Part shown: in pieces, positions 1-7,540 of the stretch | Layout of the letters: every line of letters starts with the position of its first letter | Position numbering within the stretch: position 1 is the stretch's first letter | IMG/VR virus record: IMGVR_UViG_3300020395_000008 | Location: 1-59,730 of that record | Reading direction: 5' to 3' (one strand) | Source: a virus | DNA: 59,730 bases | The notes under the pieces: generated by a model | Told to the model about the DNA's origin: nothing | The model's database searches: none | Seen by the model: the letters and a program-made list of their open reading frames with translations, nothing else | Translations under genes and position numbers: made by a program

Positions 1-237
1 ACCGCACCAGACCAATTCAAGTCATATGATGACCTGAAGAAGCGTTTGGACTATGTTTTAGGTAATAAGCAACCTGTTCGTCGTATAGATGAAGAGGTAG
101 TAGAAGAGGATAGTAATCGTTCTTATGCACCTGATTTTGGTGCTCGTAAAGAACCTGTAGCTGCTGCTCCTGTAGCATCTGCTAGTTCAGATGAGGATGA
201 TGCTCTTTCTTATTTCCAAAAACTCGCAGAGGAATAA
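1..237 (+). CDS. 32: gp32-like single-stranded DNA-binding protein, C-terminal fragment
   Basis: The frame is open from base 1, so the gene begins outside the window and only its last 78 codons are present. The visible part starts with a short charged helix (FKSYDDLKKRLDYVLG), followed by an acidic run (EEVVEEDS), an Ala/Pro/Ser linker and the acidic end SDEDDALSYFQKLAEE. This matches the acidic C-terminal domain of T4 gp32, which recruits replication and recombination partners to ssDNA-bound gp32. The zinc-binding OB-fold core is outside the window. The stop codon (235-237) directly abuts the stop of the convergent gp53 gene with no spacer. The call rests on the tail composition and on the T4-type neighbours. 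Confidence 0.75.
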   Translation, partial: TAPDQFKSYDDLKKRLDYVLGNKQPVRRIDEEVVEEDSNRSYAPDFGARKEPVAAAPVASASSDEDDALSYFQKLAEE

Positions 238-906
238 CTAAGAATATATTACAATATTTTCTCCTCGTACCAAGGTTTCACTCACATACTGGGTGGAACC
301 TTCTTTGTATGTCATGGCATCTTCCATATCATTAAGGATAAGATTAACATAATTTGGTTTTAGGACAAATATATTTCTTTTTTCATCTTCAATTTTATTT
401 TCATAAGTATAATTGGTTATTTCAGTTGTTATATTTGAAACTGTTGTAGTAGTTTCGAGTCGAGAGTCATAAAATTCAATAGAATAGTTTTTAGGAACTT
501 CTAAACCTTCAGGAACAATAATAACACCATCAGTATTTCTTATTTCTATTGTTTCATAGTGATGAACCGCATGAATTTGTTCTTCACTCCCATATTTGTC
601 AATGAGAAAATTGTAAAAAGATTGATGATCTAGAGGCCATTCAGTTTGGATATTTGTGACATTATTAGATAGAAGAACAATCCAATCTAAGGTTTCGTCA
701 CCATACATCTCAAATGCAACATTATCAGGTCTATCATCCCCTACAATTTTATATTTGGTAAATTTGGTTAAATCTTTAAAAATATCATTCTTTAATTTTC
801 CTCTTCTAAAGAGGTTTTTTACTTTTCTATAATCGGAGATCTTTTTGGAATTAGATTCTCTACTTACATATTCAAAGTCTGGTATATTTCTGAAATAAGA
901 GGACAT
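238..906 (-). CDS. 53: Baseplate wedge protein gp53
   Basis: This 222-aa protein is close to T4 gp53 (196 aa), which joins adjacent baseplate wedges to each other. The N-terminus MSSYFRNIPDFEYVSR and the following DVAFEMYG-like and DETLDWIVLL segments are typical of gp53 in T4-like marine phages. The second half is rich in Thr/Asn and ends in a YVSETLVRGENIVIYS strand. The start codon lies one base after the stop of the upstream gp48-like gene, so the two are almost certainly translated from one minus-strand transcript. That transcript probably comes from the late promoters at 3188 and 2321. The 3' end abuts the gp32 gene tail to tail, and I see no convincing terminator between them. Confidence 0.85.
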   Translation of the reverse strand: MSSYFRNIPDFEYVSRESNSKKISDYRKVKNLFRRGKLKNDIFKDLTKFTKYKIVGDDRPDNVAFEMYGDETLDWIVLLSNNVTNIQTEWPLDHQSFYNFLIDKYGSEEQIHAVHHYETIEIRNTDGVIIVPEGLEVPKNYSIEFYDSRLETTTTVSNITTEITNYTYENKIEDEKRNIFVLKPNYVNLILNDMEDAMTYKEGSTQYVSETLVRGENIVIYS

Positions 907-907
907 T

Positions 908-2305
908 TTAGTAACCTAAGGTAGTGTCTTGATTTTCATCTAAATCTTTATAGTCAGTATCATATATAGGATCAAGTTCATTGAATTGAAGATTTAATTG
1001 ATATGATGTCATTGTTCTGTCTGGATCATCATATGTCATATAGGTTCCATCAGGGGTATATTGAACATCACATGAAAGAAGAGCACAAGTTTTAATTTTA
1101 TTAATGGATGGATGAGTTATTTCAGTATTCCCCTCAAATGTTTGGTAATTTATATCAAATACATTAGGAGCTTTAAGGAAAACATTAGAATCCGATGTTT
1201 TAACAGACATTCCTTGTTTAAAGAATCTAATAATCTTTTTTACTTGATTTGCTTCTGATGCATCTCTTGGTGATAATTTAAAAGTAAATGTAAAATTTCT
1301 TAATTGAGGAGAATTAAAAAGCATCTCTAAGTTGGGATTAAGAACTGCCCCCGTGGTTCTTGAGAGTAAACTTTGAGCTCCTACTGCTTGTTGTGCAAGA
1401 TAGGTATTCATAGCAGTTGCAATATCAGTACCTGCATTCTTCTGTCTTAGTTCTCTACCTAATGCACCTGCAGCACCTCCAATTCCTCTCACTGCCTCTG
1501 CAATACCTGCATCTTTTGCAGTTTCAAAGAGGTTGATTGCTGCTCCTGCACCTAGTGCTTGGAGGGGATTAAGTTCTGCTCCTTTCCAATCTACACTATT
1601 TTGATCACTAATACCTGATACAATTGGAAGAGTTACTGATCCACCAATTTTAGTAGGTTCTCTTCGTTGAAATACTCTTGATGCTGAGTCAATGGTGGCA
1701 TTAACAACGGTTCCTTCACTAAATTTCATCGTAAATCTAATTCTATCTTGCTTATTTGCTGCTAAGTCTTCAGGGTAATAATAGTTTCCATAGGAAGATC
1801 TATAATTTCTTCCTTTAACGTTTATATTAATATCTTTGAGATCATTTAGAGTTACAGCTGGTGGGGCATCTCCACCATTTTGTTCTCCATCTTTTTTAAT
1901 TGTTACTCCATCGGCTGTTGTACTATTAATAAGAGCTTGACTCCCATTTCCTCCTCTTAGATTATATGTTTCTTGTTCGGATGCAGTTAAACCTCCAGGT
2001 TTAAGGTTAGTTGCTTGACTTTTTGTTTGTTTATTAACTTTATCATAATATTTTCTTTCTGTATCATTCTCATTATTATTGTAAGTTAATTCTCCTCTTT
2101 TATTTCTGGTTCCTATTTTAGTGGCATTATTTATGGTGCAACTACCAAGTTTAGGACATCTGTATACATCAAATGTAAAATCTTTTTTACCGTCTACGGT
2201 TGTTTCAATAACATTAGTGGCATATTTATCACTCTTCCCACCACTAATAAGACCACTACCAGAAGCCCCTTCAAATGTTATGAGTTTTGATTTACTGATA
2301 GTCAT
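908..2305 (-). CDS. 48: Baseplate tail-tube cap protein gp48-like
   Basis: This 465-aa protein is longer than T4 gp48 (364 aa). The middle is Ala/Gly-rich and probably helical (ALGAGAAINLFETAKDAG). The C-terminal third follows the gp48 pattern: NPNLEMLFNSPQLRNFTF, then FTFKLSPRDASEANQVKKII (compare the FTWDLTPRS region of T4 gp48), then a beta-rich segment with CDVQYTPDGTYMTYDD. T4 gp48 caps the hub and seeds the tail tube together with gp54. The start at 2305 lies 15 bases downstream of a perfect minus-strand late promoter. The alternative would be gp54, but the 205-aa protein at 3202 fits gp54 better. Confidence 0.75.
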   Translation of the reverse strand: MTISKSKLITFEGASGSGLISGGKSDKYATNVIETTVDGKKDFTFDVYRCPKLGSCTINNATKIGTRNKRGELTYNNNENDTERKYYDKVNKQTKSQATNLKPGGLTASEQETYNLRGGNGSQALINSTTADGVTIKKDGEQNGGDAPPAVTLNDLKDININVKGRNYRSSYGNYYYPEDLAANKQDRIRFTMKFSEGTVVNATIDSASRVFQRREPTKIGGSVTLPIVSGISDQNSVDWKGAELNPLQALGAGAAINLFETAKDAGIAEAVRGIGGAAGALGRELRQKNAGTDIATAMNTYLAQQAVGAQSLLSRTTGAVLNPNLEMLFNSPQLRNFTFTFKLSPRDASEANQVKKIIRFFKQGMSVKTSDSNVFLKAPNVFDINYQTFEGNTEITHPSINKIKTCALLSCDVQYTPDGTYMTYDDPDRTMTSYQLNLQFNELDPIYDTDYKDLDENQDTTLGY

Positions 2306-2320
2306 TAAATTATTTTTAGT

Positions 2321-2328
2321 TATTTATA
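2321..2328 (-). promoter_or_regulatory. T4-type late promoter upstream of the gp48-like gene
   Basis: Read on the minus strand these eight bases are exactly TATAAATA, the T4-type late promoter element recognised through the phage sigma factor gp55. It lies 15 bases before the start codon at 2305 and overlaps the stop codon of the 132-aa gene upstream. Confidence 0.65.
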
Positions 2329-2722
2329 GGGTTCTTAAGAAATATGCATATGATACATTACGTAGGTCATTAATTTCACTGGGTCGAACGACATAGAGGA
2401 CTCCTCCAATCTCTTCCCATGTATAGTTTTTAAATTTACCCCAGTGGTAATTTATTCCTCTAAATCCCCATCTTTCTATATCAGTTACAGCAACGAGGGG
2501 ATGTTGATCATATGTGAGTCTAGGAGTTTTAGCAGTATATAAAAAAGTATAATACTGACCTACATCAGGTACTACTTCTACATCCTTTAAGGTATCCATA
2601 ATAAGAAGCATCATTTCTTCAGGATCACTCATCTCCTTTAATTCATCCATGATAGGTGCTATCCTGTTATCACCTACCTGTTGTTCATATTGTTCAAAGT
2701 AACCTTCTAATTCATCTGCCAT
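2324..2722 (-). CDS. Conserved-looking protein of unknown function in the baseplate cluster
   Basis: I do not recognise this 132-aa protein. Its first 50 residues are acidic and helical (MADELEGYFEQYEQQ, EMSDPEEMMLLIMDTL). The rest is predicted beta-rich with many aromatics (QYYTFLYTAKTP, RWGFRGINYHWGKF, GGVLYVVRPSEIND). It overlaps the 3' end of the upstream gp4 gene by 11 bases and is followed closely by the gp48-like gene, so it belongs to the same late structural operon. The T4 order in this area is 3-2-4-53, but length and sequence do not fit gp2 or gp3. A small structural or assembly factor is the most the context supports. Confidence 0.6.
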   Translation of the reverse strand: MADELEGYFEQYEQQVGDNRIAPIMDELKEMSDPEEMMLLIMDTLKDVEVVPDVGQYYTFLYTAKTPRLTYDQHPLVAVTDIERWGFRGINYHWGKFKNYTWEEIGGVLYVVRPSEINDLRNVSYAYFLRTL

Positions 2723-3164
2723 TATATATTCCTAGTTCTTGTTCGGTAATGATTTTAAATTCAATTTTTCTATCATTACAAAATTCTCTTGCTGCTTTCC
2801 ATTTAGCTGTATTAACAGCATAGGTCTTACATTCATAGAGATAGGATTGAGTCACTTTTTTTCTTTTCTTGGGAGGTTGAGTTTGTTTCTTGGGTTTTAC
2901 CTCAATCACATATGTTTTAATGGATCCATTGCTTTCTTTGACTTTAATAAGAAAGTCTGGATAGTAACGATGAAACCGATTATCAACAGGAGAGATATAT
3001 TTAATAAAAAATTCTTCACTGCCCCACTCAAGAATATTTTCATTTAGATCACAATAGTTGCAGAATTTGGTTTCCCAAGTGCTACGACATATAATATTAT
3101 TTGGATTTCCCTTGTATTTTTTGGGAAAAGAGGGTCTGAAGAAACTTTTTTTACTTTCTCCCAT
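2712..3164 (-). CDS. 4: Head completion nuclease-like protein gp4
   Basis: This 150-aa protein has exactly the length of T4 gp4 (gp50/gp4 head completion protein). The segments FFRPSFPKKYKGNP, IICRSTWETKFCNYCDL, RYYPDFLIKVK and KTYVIEVKPKKQ are the hallmarks of the family. The acidic and lysine residues in E-x-K-F, P-D-F and V-I-E-V-K form a TnsA/restriction-endonuclease-like active site. In T4 it acts on the DNA-filled head before tail joining. It is the first gene of the minus-strand operon and starts 23 bases from the late promoter at 3188-3195. The plus-strand gene at 3202 diverges from it. Confidence 0.85.
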   Translation of the reverse strand: MGESKKSFFRPSFPKKYKGNPNNIICRSTWETKFCNYCDLNENILEWGSEEFFIKYISPVDNRFHRYYPDFLIKVKESNGSIKTYVIEVKPKKQTQPPKKRKKVTQSYLYECKTYAVNTAKWKAAREFCNDRKIEFKIITEQELGIYNGR

Positions 3165-3187
3165 TATACATAATATATAAGCAAAAG

Positions 3188-3195
3188 TATTTATA
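3188..3195 (-). promoter_or_regulatory. T4-type late promoter for the minus-strand gp4-gp53 operon
   Basis: The minus-strand reading is a perfect TATAAATA. It lies in the 37-base divergent gap between gp4 (start 3164) and the plus-strand gene at 3202. This places the gp4, unknown, gp48 and gp53 genes under late control. I see no equally good late promoter for the plus-strand direction in this gap. Confidence 0.7.
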
Positions 3196-3201
3196 GATCC
3201 G

Positions 3202-3819
3202 ATGGGGACTCCGAAGCCACATAAAAAAGTATTATCAGATTTAAAGGCATCTATTTTAAGTCCTGCACTTACTTCTCATTTCCAATGCTGGTTTTATCCA
3301 CCTCCTCAAGTAAGAAGTTTATTAGAAGGTGATGAAAGGGATGATAGATTTATTTCATTATCATGTTCTGAAGCATCATTACCTGGAACTTCATTAGCCA
3401 CTAATGAAATGATTAATGATCATACAGGAGTCACAGAAAGACATGCTTATAGAAGACAATATGATGCAACTTCTTCTTTTACTTTTTATGTAGATCATGA
3501 TTATACAATGCTTACTTTTTTTGAAAAATGGATAGGGTTTATTGTGAATGAACCAAATTTAGATTTATCTGAAAGATCTGAATTTGGATTAAATCGGGAT
3601 GATTATTTTTATAGGGTCAATTTCCCTAAAGAATATCAAACTGCTATTTACATTAAAAAGTTTGAAAAGGATTATAATAATGGAAAGATGCTACAATATA
3701 AGTTTTTAAAATCTTATCCTGTCAGTATTGATTCAATGCCAGTTACATATGAGGCATCTCAGGTGCTTAAATGTACTGTTAATTTTAACTTCTCCCGTTA
3801 TTGGGTAGAGACCACCTAA
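3202..3819 (+). CDS. 54: Tail-tube-fold baseplate protein, gp54-like tail-tube initiator
   Basis: This 205-aa protein carries a phage tail-tube fold pattern: SHFQCWFYPP, then LSCSEASLPGTSL, then a long strand with FTFYVDHDYTMLTFFEKWI, and a final pair of strands (YPVSIDSMPVTYE, CTVNFNFSRYW). T4 gp54 (320 aa) shows the same order: a membrane/tube-contact strand, D-x-E-A followed by a W-helix, then a closing beta-sheet. T4 gp54 initiates polymerisation of the gp19 tail tube on the gp48-capped hub. The protein here lacks the long helical C-terminus of T4 gp54. A gp19-type tube protein is the alternative, but the neighbours (gp26, tape measure, gp27, gp5) favour a baseplate role. I see no clear ribosome binding site before the ATG. 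Confidence 0.6.
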   Translation: MGTPKPHKKVLSDLKASILSPALTSHFQCWFYPPPQVRSLLEGDERDDRFISLSCSEASLPGTSLATNEMINDHTGVTERHAYRRQYDATSSFTFYVDHDYTMLTFFEKWIGFIVNEPNLDLSERSEFGLNRDDYFYRVNFPKEYQTAIYIKKFEKDYNNGKMLQYKFLKSYPVSIDSMPVTYEASQVLKCTVNFNFSRYWVETT

Positions 3820-3822
3820 ATA
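3815..3822 (+). promoter_or_regulatory. Possible degenerate late promoter before gp26
   Basis: CCTAAATA overlaps the stop codon of the gp54-like gene, 28 bases before the gp26 start. It differs from TATAAATA at the first two positions, so it is only a weak candidate. Confidence 0.3.
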
Positions 3823-3850
3823 AAACACGCTGAAATTTTTGTAAGATATT

Positions 3851-4570
3851 ATGCCTTTACCAAAGATTGCGACACCGACGTATGAGTTGGAATTACCTTC
3901 GACCAAAAAACCTATTCATTATAGACCATTTTTAGTTAAAGAAGAAAAACTTTTAGTTCTTGCCTTAGAAAGTGAGGATATAAAGGAGATAACAACTGCA
4001 ATTAAAAATGTAATTAAAGCTTGTATTAAAACACGAGGGATTAAAGTAGAGAGTCTTCCTACTTTTGATATTGAATATTTGTTCCTTAACATTCGTGGTA
4101 AGTCTGTTGGAGAAGATATTGAAGTTAATCTTATGTGTCCTGATGATGGTAAAACTCAAGTTCCTGTAACTATTAGTATTGATGATGTTCAAATTCAACG
4201 AACTGAAGGGCATACTAATAAGATTAAATTAGATGATTCTCTAATGATGGAGATGAAGTATCCATCTCTGGGTGAGTTTATTAAAAATAATTTTGATTTT
4301 AGTGAAGAGAATGTGATGACTCAATCTTTTGATTTAATTGCTTCTTGTATTGATAAAATTTATAATGAAGAAGAAGTATGGAGTATGGGTGATTGTACTA
4401 AGAAAGAAATTAATACTTTCTTAGAGTCAATGAATTCATCTCAGTTTAAAGAGATTGAAAAGTTCTTTGAGACAATGCCTAAACTTTCACATACGGTGAA
4501 ACTCACTAATCCGAATACTAAGGTAGAAAGTGAAGTTGTAATGGAGGGTTTATCCAGTTTTTTCGGTTAG
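3851..4570 (+). CDS. 26: gp26-like baseplate hub assembly protein and likely tail-assembly chaperone
   Basis: This 239-aa protein resembles the T4 gp26 family (208 aa in T4). Typical features are the opening LPKIATPTYELELPSTKK, IHYRPFLVKEEKLL with a following helical segment (ALESEDIKEITTAIKNVI), FDIEYLFLNIRGKSVGE, and a helical C-terminal half (EEEVWSMGDCTKKEINTFLE). It sits directly upstream of the tape measure, where tail-assembly chaperones usually lie. The last codons read AGT-TTT-TTC-GGT-TAG, a heptameric -1 slippery site just before the stop. About 238 residues would be shared with a 299-residue frameshift product that continues to 4749 (see the recoding entry). The assignment of the zero-frame protein to gp26 is good; the chaperone role is an inference from gene order and the frameshift. 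Confidence 0.75.
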   Translation: MPLPKIATPTYELELPSTKKPIHYRPFLVKEEKLLVLALESEDIKEITTAIKNVIKACIKTRGIKVESLPTFDIEYLFLNIRGKSVGEDIEVNLMCPDDGKTQVPVTISIDDVQIQRTEGHTNKIKLDDSLMMEMKYPSLGEFIKNNFDFSEENVMTQSFDLIASCIDKIYNEEEVWSMGDCTKKEINTFLESMNSSQFKEIEKFFETMPKLSHTVKLTNPNTKVESEVVMEGLSSFFG

Positions 4571-4593
4571 CTCTAGTCCACATGGATCTAGAG
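4543..4593 (+). promoter_or_regulatory. Programmed -1 ribosomal frameshift signal at the end of gp26
   Basis: All the parts of a classical bacterial -1 recoding signal are present in order. There is a Shine-Dalgarno-like GGAGGG (4543-4548), then nine bases later the slippery heptamer T-TTT-TTC in the correct register (4558-4564). The zero-frame stop TAG (4568-4570) lies in a 6-base spacer. A stem-loop follows, in which CTCTAGTCC (4571-4579) pairs with GGATCTAGAG (4584-4593) with one bulged T. A -1 shift joins the gp26 frame to an open frame ending at 4749 and gives a product of about 299 aa. The geometry resembles E. coli dnaX (upstream SD-like element, slippery site, hairpin) and serves the same purpose as lambda G/GT. 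No experiment supports it here, but chance co-occurrence seems unlikely. Confidence 0.8.
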
Positions 4594-4749
4594 AGTTATT
4601 ATAAGTTGAATTTTTCCTTGATTCAGTACCATAAATATTCATTAACAGAGATTGAAAACTTGATCCCTTGGGAAAGAGACATTTATGTTGAACTACTTCG
4701 AGCACATCTTGAAGAGGAGAAATTAAAACAGCAGCAAGCATCATCTTAA
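4582..4749 (+). CDS. Frameshift extension of gp26 (55 codons, probably not made alone)
   Basis: An open frame continues in the -1 register of gp26. Counted from its first ATG (4582) it encodes 55 residues beginning MDLESYYKLNFSLIQYHKYS and ending in a Lys/Gln/Glu-rich helix (LRAHLEEEKLKQQQASS). The ATG has no upstream Shine-Dalgarno sequence and lies inside the hairpin of the frameshift signal, so independent initiation looks poor. The frame is open back to the slippery site (codons CGG TTA GCT CTA GTC CAC precede the ATG). Its stop overlaps the tape-measure start (TAATG). I therefore read it as the T-like extension of a G/GT-type chaperone pair. A separately translated small hub protein remains possible. 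Confidence 0.75.
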   Translation: MDLESYYKLNFSLIQYHKYSLTEIENLIPWERDIYVELLRAHLEEEKLKQQQASS

Positions 4750-6275
4750 TGGCAGTAGCAGCTAAACCAGAAATTGCACGAATTCTATTGGATCTTGGGA
4801 TTGATCCAGTGGATGTTTATGCTGTTGATAATGCAGAACAAACTTATATCGCTGCATTAGTAGAAGGTATTAATACTCTTGAAGTTGCTAATAAAGGAGA
4901 GAGCACAAGATCAAAAATACTACGAGAGGAACTTAAAGGAGTAAGAGAGAAGAAAAGGAAAAAGGTAAGTGCTAGTAAATTATTTGCTCAGAAAAAAATA
5001 TTACCTGTTAGTAGGATTCGTTCTCAGGCATTACTTTCTCCAGCATCTGAAGGAGAATCATCTGCTGGAGAAGGAAAAGGTGTGGGTAACATATTAAATG
5101 GTATTTTAAATATTTTAAGATTGGGAAATAAGCAAGATAAAAAAGAATCTGCTGAAGATAGAAAAGAAAGACAAAGGCAAAGAAGAGAAAAAAGAGAAAG
5201 TGCAATAGAGTCATTGAAGGGAGGAACAAAAAAGGCTGCGAGTGCAGGTAAGAAAGCAGTAAGTTCTTTAATTTCTCCTTTTAAAAATATGTTGGATGGA
5301 TTAATTAATTTTCTTAAGGTTACTCTTTTAGGAACGTTGATTAATGGTGCTTTGAACTGGTTTAGTAAAAAAGAAAATCAGAGGAAGATAACAAATTTGG
5401 GAAGATTTTTTAAAGATTGGTGGCCTTCATTACTAGCAGGATTTTTATTATTTTTTACACCTATAGGTACTTTAGTTTCTGCAACTGCAACTTTATTAGC
5501 ATGGGCTCTTCCTGCACTTGCAGCTCTTGCTAAAAATCCTCTTATAGCAGGAGCAGCCTTATTCAGTGCAGGAAAAATTGCTCCTGAATTATTTCCTGAT
5601 CTTGTAAAAGATGAAGCGGATACGGCAATTGATGACTCTGTAAATAAACAAGGTTCAGATAAAACTATCACTGATTTAAAAGAACAACAAGAGAATAGGG
5701 GTCCGTTGCAGAGAATAGGTGATTTTATTACTGGTGCAGGAGCAGAAAGAGAAGAACAAATACAAAAATTAGAAACGGGAGAAGAAAAGAAATTTGGATT
5801 CTTTGGGGAAATAAAACCAAAGAAAATGAATGAAGGTGGAATAGTACCTGCTCCTTATCCTGTAGATAATGTATTGGGTACGGTTGGATTGACTGATGCG
5901 GAGAATACTCCTCCTATTATAACGGGATATAATAAAGGCGGGGTTGTTCCTGGAATGGGCAATAAAGATACAGTTCCTGCCATGTTAACTCCAGGTGAAC
6001 TGGTTATTCCTAAAAATTTGCTGGAAGGTCCAACTAATCCAACTAATGTTGATAGATCTTTTATGACTCCTGTAAAGAGTACTGCTAGAACTCCTGTCGG
6101 TACTCCTGTAAAAGTTAAGTCTATGAGTACTACTACAGTATTACCTCCAATTAAAAAACCTAAACCTTCTCAAAGGATAAGAGAAGGAAGTACTATTCCT
6201 GTCTTTAGAGTTGCTAGTAAATCTAATGCTAGAGAAATTACAATAAGATCATTGGGGATTGAAGAGGCATTATAA
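4749..6275 (+). CDS. 29: Tape-measure-like protein (gp29 equivalent)
   Basis: This 508-aa protein has the layout of a tail-length or tape-measure protein. There is a charged, helical N-terminal half with a basic/acidic stretch at about 125-160 (EDRKERQRQRREKRES). Strong hydrophobic helices follow at about 185-205 and 225-285 (LLAGFLLFFTPIGTLVSATA, LAWALPALAALAKNPLIAGA). The C-terminal part is Gly/Pro-rich and contains GGIVPAPYP at about 362 and GGVVPGMGNKDTVPAMLTPG at about 396. The latter motif recurs in tape-measure proteins of many phages. T4 gp29 (590 aa) is the ruler that sets tail length and lies inside the tube. The gene follows the gp26 chaperone pair and overlaps it by one base, which suggests translational coupling. 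Confidence 0.7.
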   Translation: MAVAAKPEIARILLDLGIDPVDVYAVDNAEQTYIAALVEGINTLEVANKGESTRSKILREELKGVREKKRKKVSASKLFAQKKILPVSRIRSQALLSPASEGESSAGEGKGVGNILNGILNILRLGNKQDKKESAEDRKERQRQRREKRESAIESLKGGTKKAASAGKKAVSSLISPFKNMLDGLINFLKVTLLGTLINGALNWFSKKENQRKITNLGRFFKDWWPSLLAGFLLFFTPIGTLVSATATLLAWALPALAALAKNPLIAGAALFSAGKIAPELFPDLVKDEADTAIDDSVNKQGSDKTITDLKEQQENRGPLQRIGDFITGAGAEREEQIQKLETGEEKKFGFFGEIKPKKMNEGGIVPAPYPVDNVLGTVGLTDAENTPPIITGYNKGGVVPGMGNKDTVPAMLTPGELVIPKNLLEGPTNPTNVDRSFMTPVKSTARTPVGTPVKVKSMSTTTVLPPIKKPKPSQRIREGSTIPVFRVASKSNAREITIRSLGIEEAL

Positions 6276-7540
6276 TGACTGTAGTTACTCAAAAACTTTT
6301 ACCTTCGGCTAAGATAGTTGCTAAAAAGAAAACTATTCCTGTTAGTACTCTTAAATCCGTTGAAATAGAGAATTCAACTGAGACTTCTTCTCTTAAAGAG
6401 AAATTGATCTTAATCAAGAATTTTTTAGGAGAAAAATATGAACGTGGATTAACTTCTTGGAGAATGAAACGAAGGCAAAGACAAGAAGAGAAACGTAAGT
6501 TAAGAGAAGAAAAGATAGAAAAAAAGAAAGAAACTAAGGTGACTTTACCTAAAGTTTCTAATCCTTTCTCAAATATTTTTAAATCTATCAGTAATTTTCT
6601 TTTATTTTTAGGAGGAGGGATTCTCCTTAATGCGTTTTTGGATTTGCAGGATTTATTTATTGTTCTTGAAGAGAAAATTTTACCTGCAATAAAGACAGGA
6701 ATTTTAATCTTTGCTGGTGTAATATCAAATACAACTGATTTTATTGATTCTGCCTATGCGGGTTATGATAAGTTTAAAAAACAAATTTTAGATATAACTG
6801 GAGTAAAGGAAGAAGATGTTGAAAAATTTTCGGGTCTTTTGAATAAGGTAATTAATGGAACTATTATTGCCGCAATGATAACTTTGAGAGCCCTTCCAGG
6901 TATTTTAAGCCGAAGGGGATTAAATTCAGGTAGGGGTGGTGGTAGTCCTAGAATAACACGAGGTAGAGGTACTCCTCGACCTTTTTTAGATCGTTTTAGA
7001 AGTAATCGTCGTATATCATCTCCATCTTTAGCAACTACTAAATCATTACCAAGAGGAGGTCGTCCGAAAGTGACAGGTTTTACACCTGGAAAATTTGGAA
7101 GGTCTGCTGTTACTAATTTTTCAAGAAAAACTCTTGTTAGAACTTTAGGTAAACCTGCTACTAAAACCTTATTAAAGTTCACTAAGAAGTTTATTACTCC
7201 TGCTGTTAGCAAGATTCCTTTAATTGGGGGTTTAATTGATTTTGCCTTAAATTATTTTGTATTTGGAGATCCTGCAGGTCAAGCCGCATTTAAAGCAATA
7301 GGTGCAGGATTAGGATTATGGATCGGGGGTTTACTTGGTAGTATTCCTGTTCTTTTGCCTTGGGGTCCGTGGGTTGGATCAATGATAGGTAGTACAGCTG
7401 GTGATGCACTAGGGGGACTCATATATGATAGTCTTTTTGGTGATAAAACCTTAGATCTATCTTCAGATTTAAATGAAAATGCGTCTTATGATTTAATTAG
7501 TGATATTACTACTAATATTATCCAACCAATAGAAGTATGA
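6275..7540 (+). CDS. Second tape-measure-like hydrophobic tail protein
   Basis: This 421-aa protein appears to be a diverged relative of the upstream tape-measure protein. Both have an N-terminal segment with a K-x-L-P-V-S pattern (KKTIPVSTLKSVEI here; KKILPVSRIRSQ there), then a Lys/Arg/Glu-rich region (RRQRQEEKRKLREEKIEKKK), then hydrophobic helices (FLLFLGGGILLNAF, IKTGILIFAGVISN, NGTIIAAMITL). The C-terminus is a long Gly-rich hydrophobic segment (AIGAGLGLWIGGLLGSIP, VGSMIGSTAGDALGGLIY) that could insert into the host membrane when DNA is ejected. Start and stop overlaps with both neighbours (TAATG and ATGA) indicate coupled translation. It could be a hub component or the second half of a split tape measure. 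Confidence 0.5.
   Translation: MTVVTQKLLPSAKIVAKKKTIPVSTLKSVEIENSTETSSLKEKLILIKNFLGEKYERGLTSWRMKRRQRQEEKRKLREEKIEKKKETKVTLPKVSNPFSNIFKSISNFLLFLGGGILLNAFLDLQDLFIVLEEKILPAIKTGILIFAGVISNTTDFIDSAYAGYDKFKKQILDITGVKEEDVEKFSGLLNKVINGTIIAAMITLRALPGILSRRGLNSGRGGGSPRITRGRGTPRPFLDRFRSNRRISSPSLATTKSLPRGGRPKVTGFTPGKFGRSAVTNFSRKTLVRTLGKPATKTLLKFTKKFITPAVSKIPLIGGLIDFALNYFVFGDPAGQAAFKAIGAGLGLWIGGLLGSIPVLLPWGPWVGSMIGSTAGDALGGLIYDSLFGDKTLDLSSDLNENASYDLISDITTNIIQPIEV

Noticed and set aside
2121-2396. 91-aa plus-strand frame opposite gp48
   Set aside because: It overlaps the N-terminus of a well-supported structural gene and the late promoter; no initiation signals.
6763-7212. 149-aa open frame on the minus strand
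   Set aside because: It lies wholly inside the second tape-measure-like gene in the opposite direction, has no promoter or ribosome binding site, and its composition mirrors the codon bias of the real gene.
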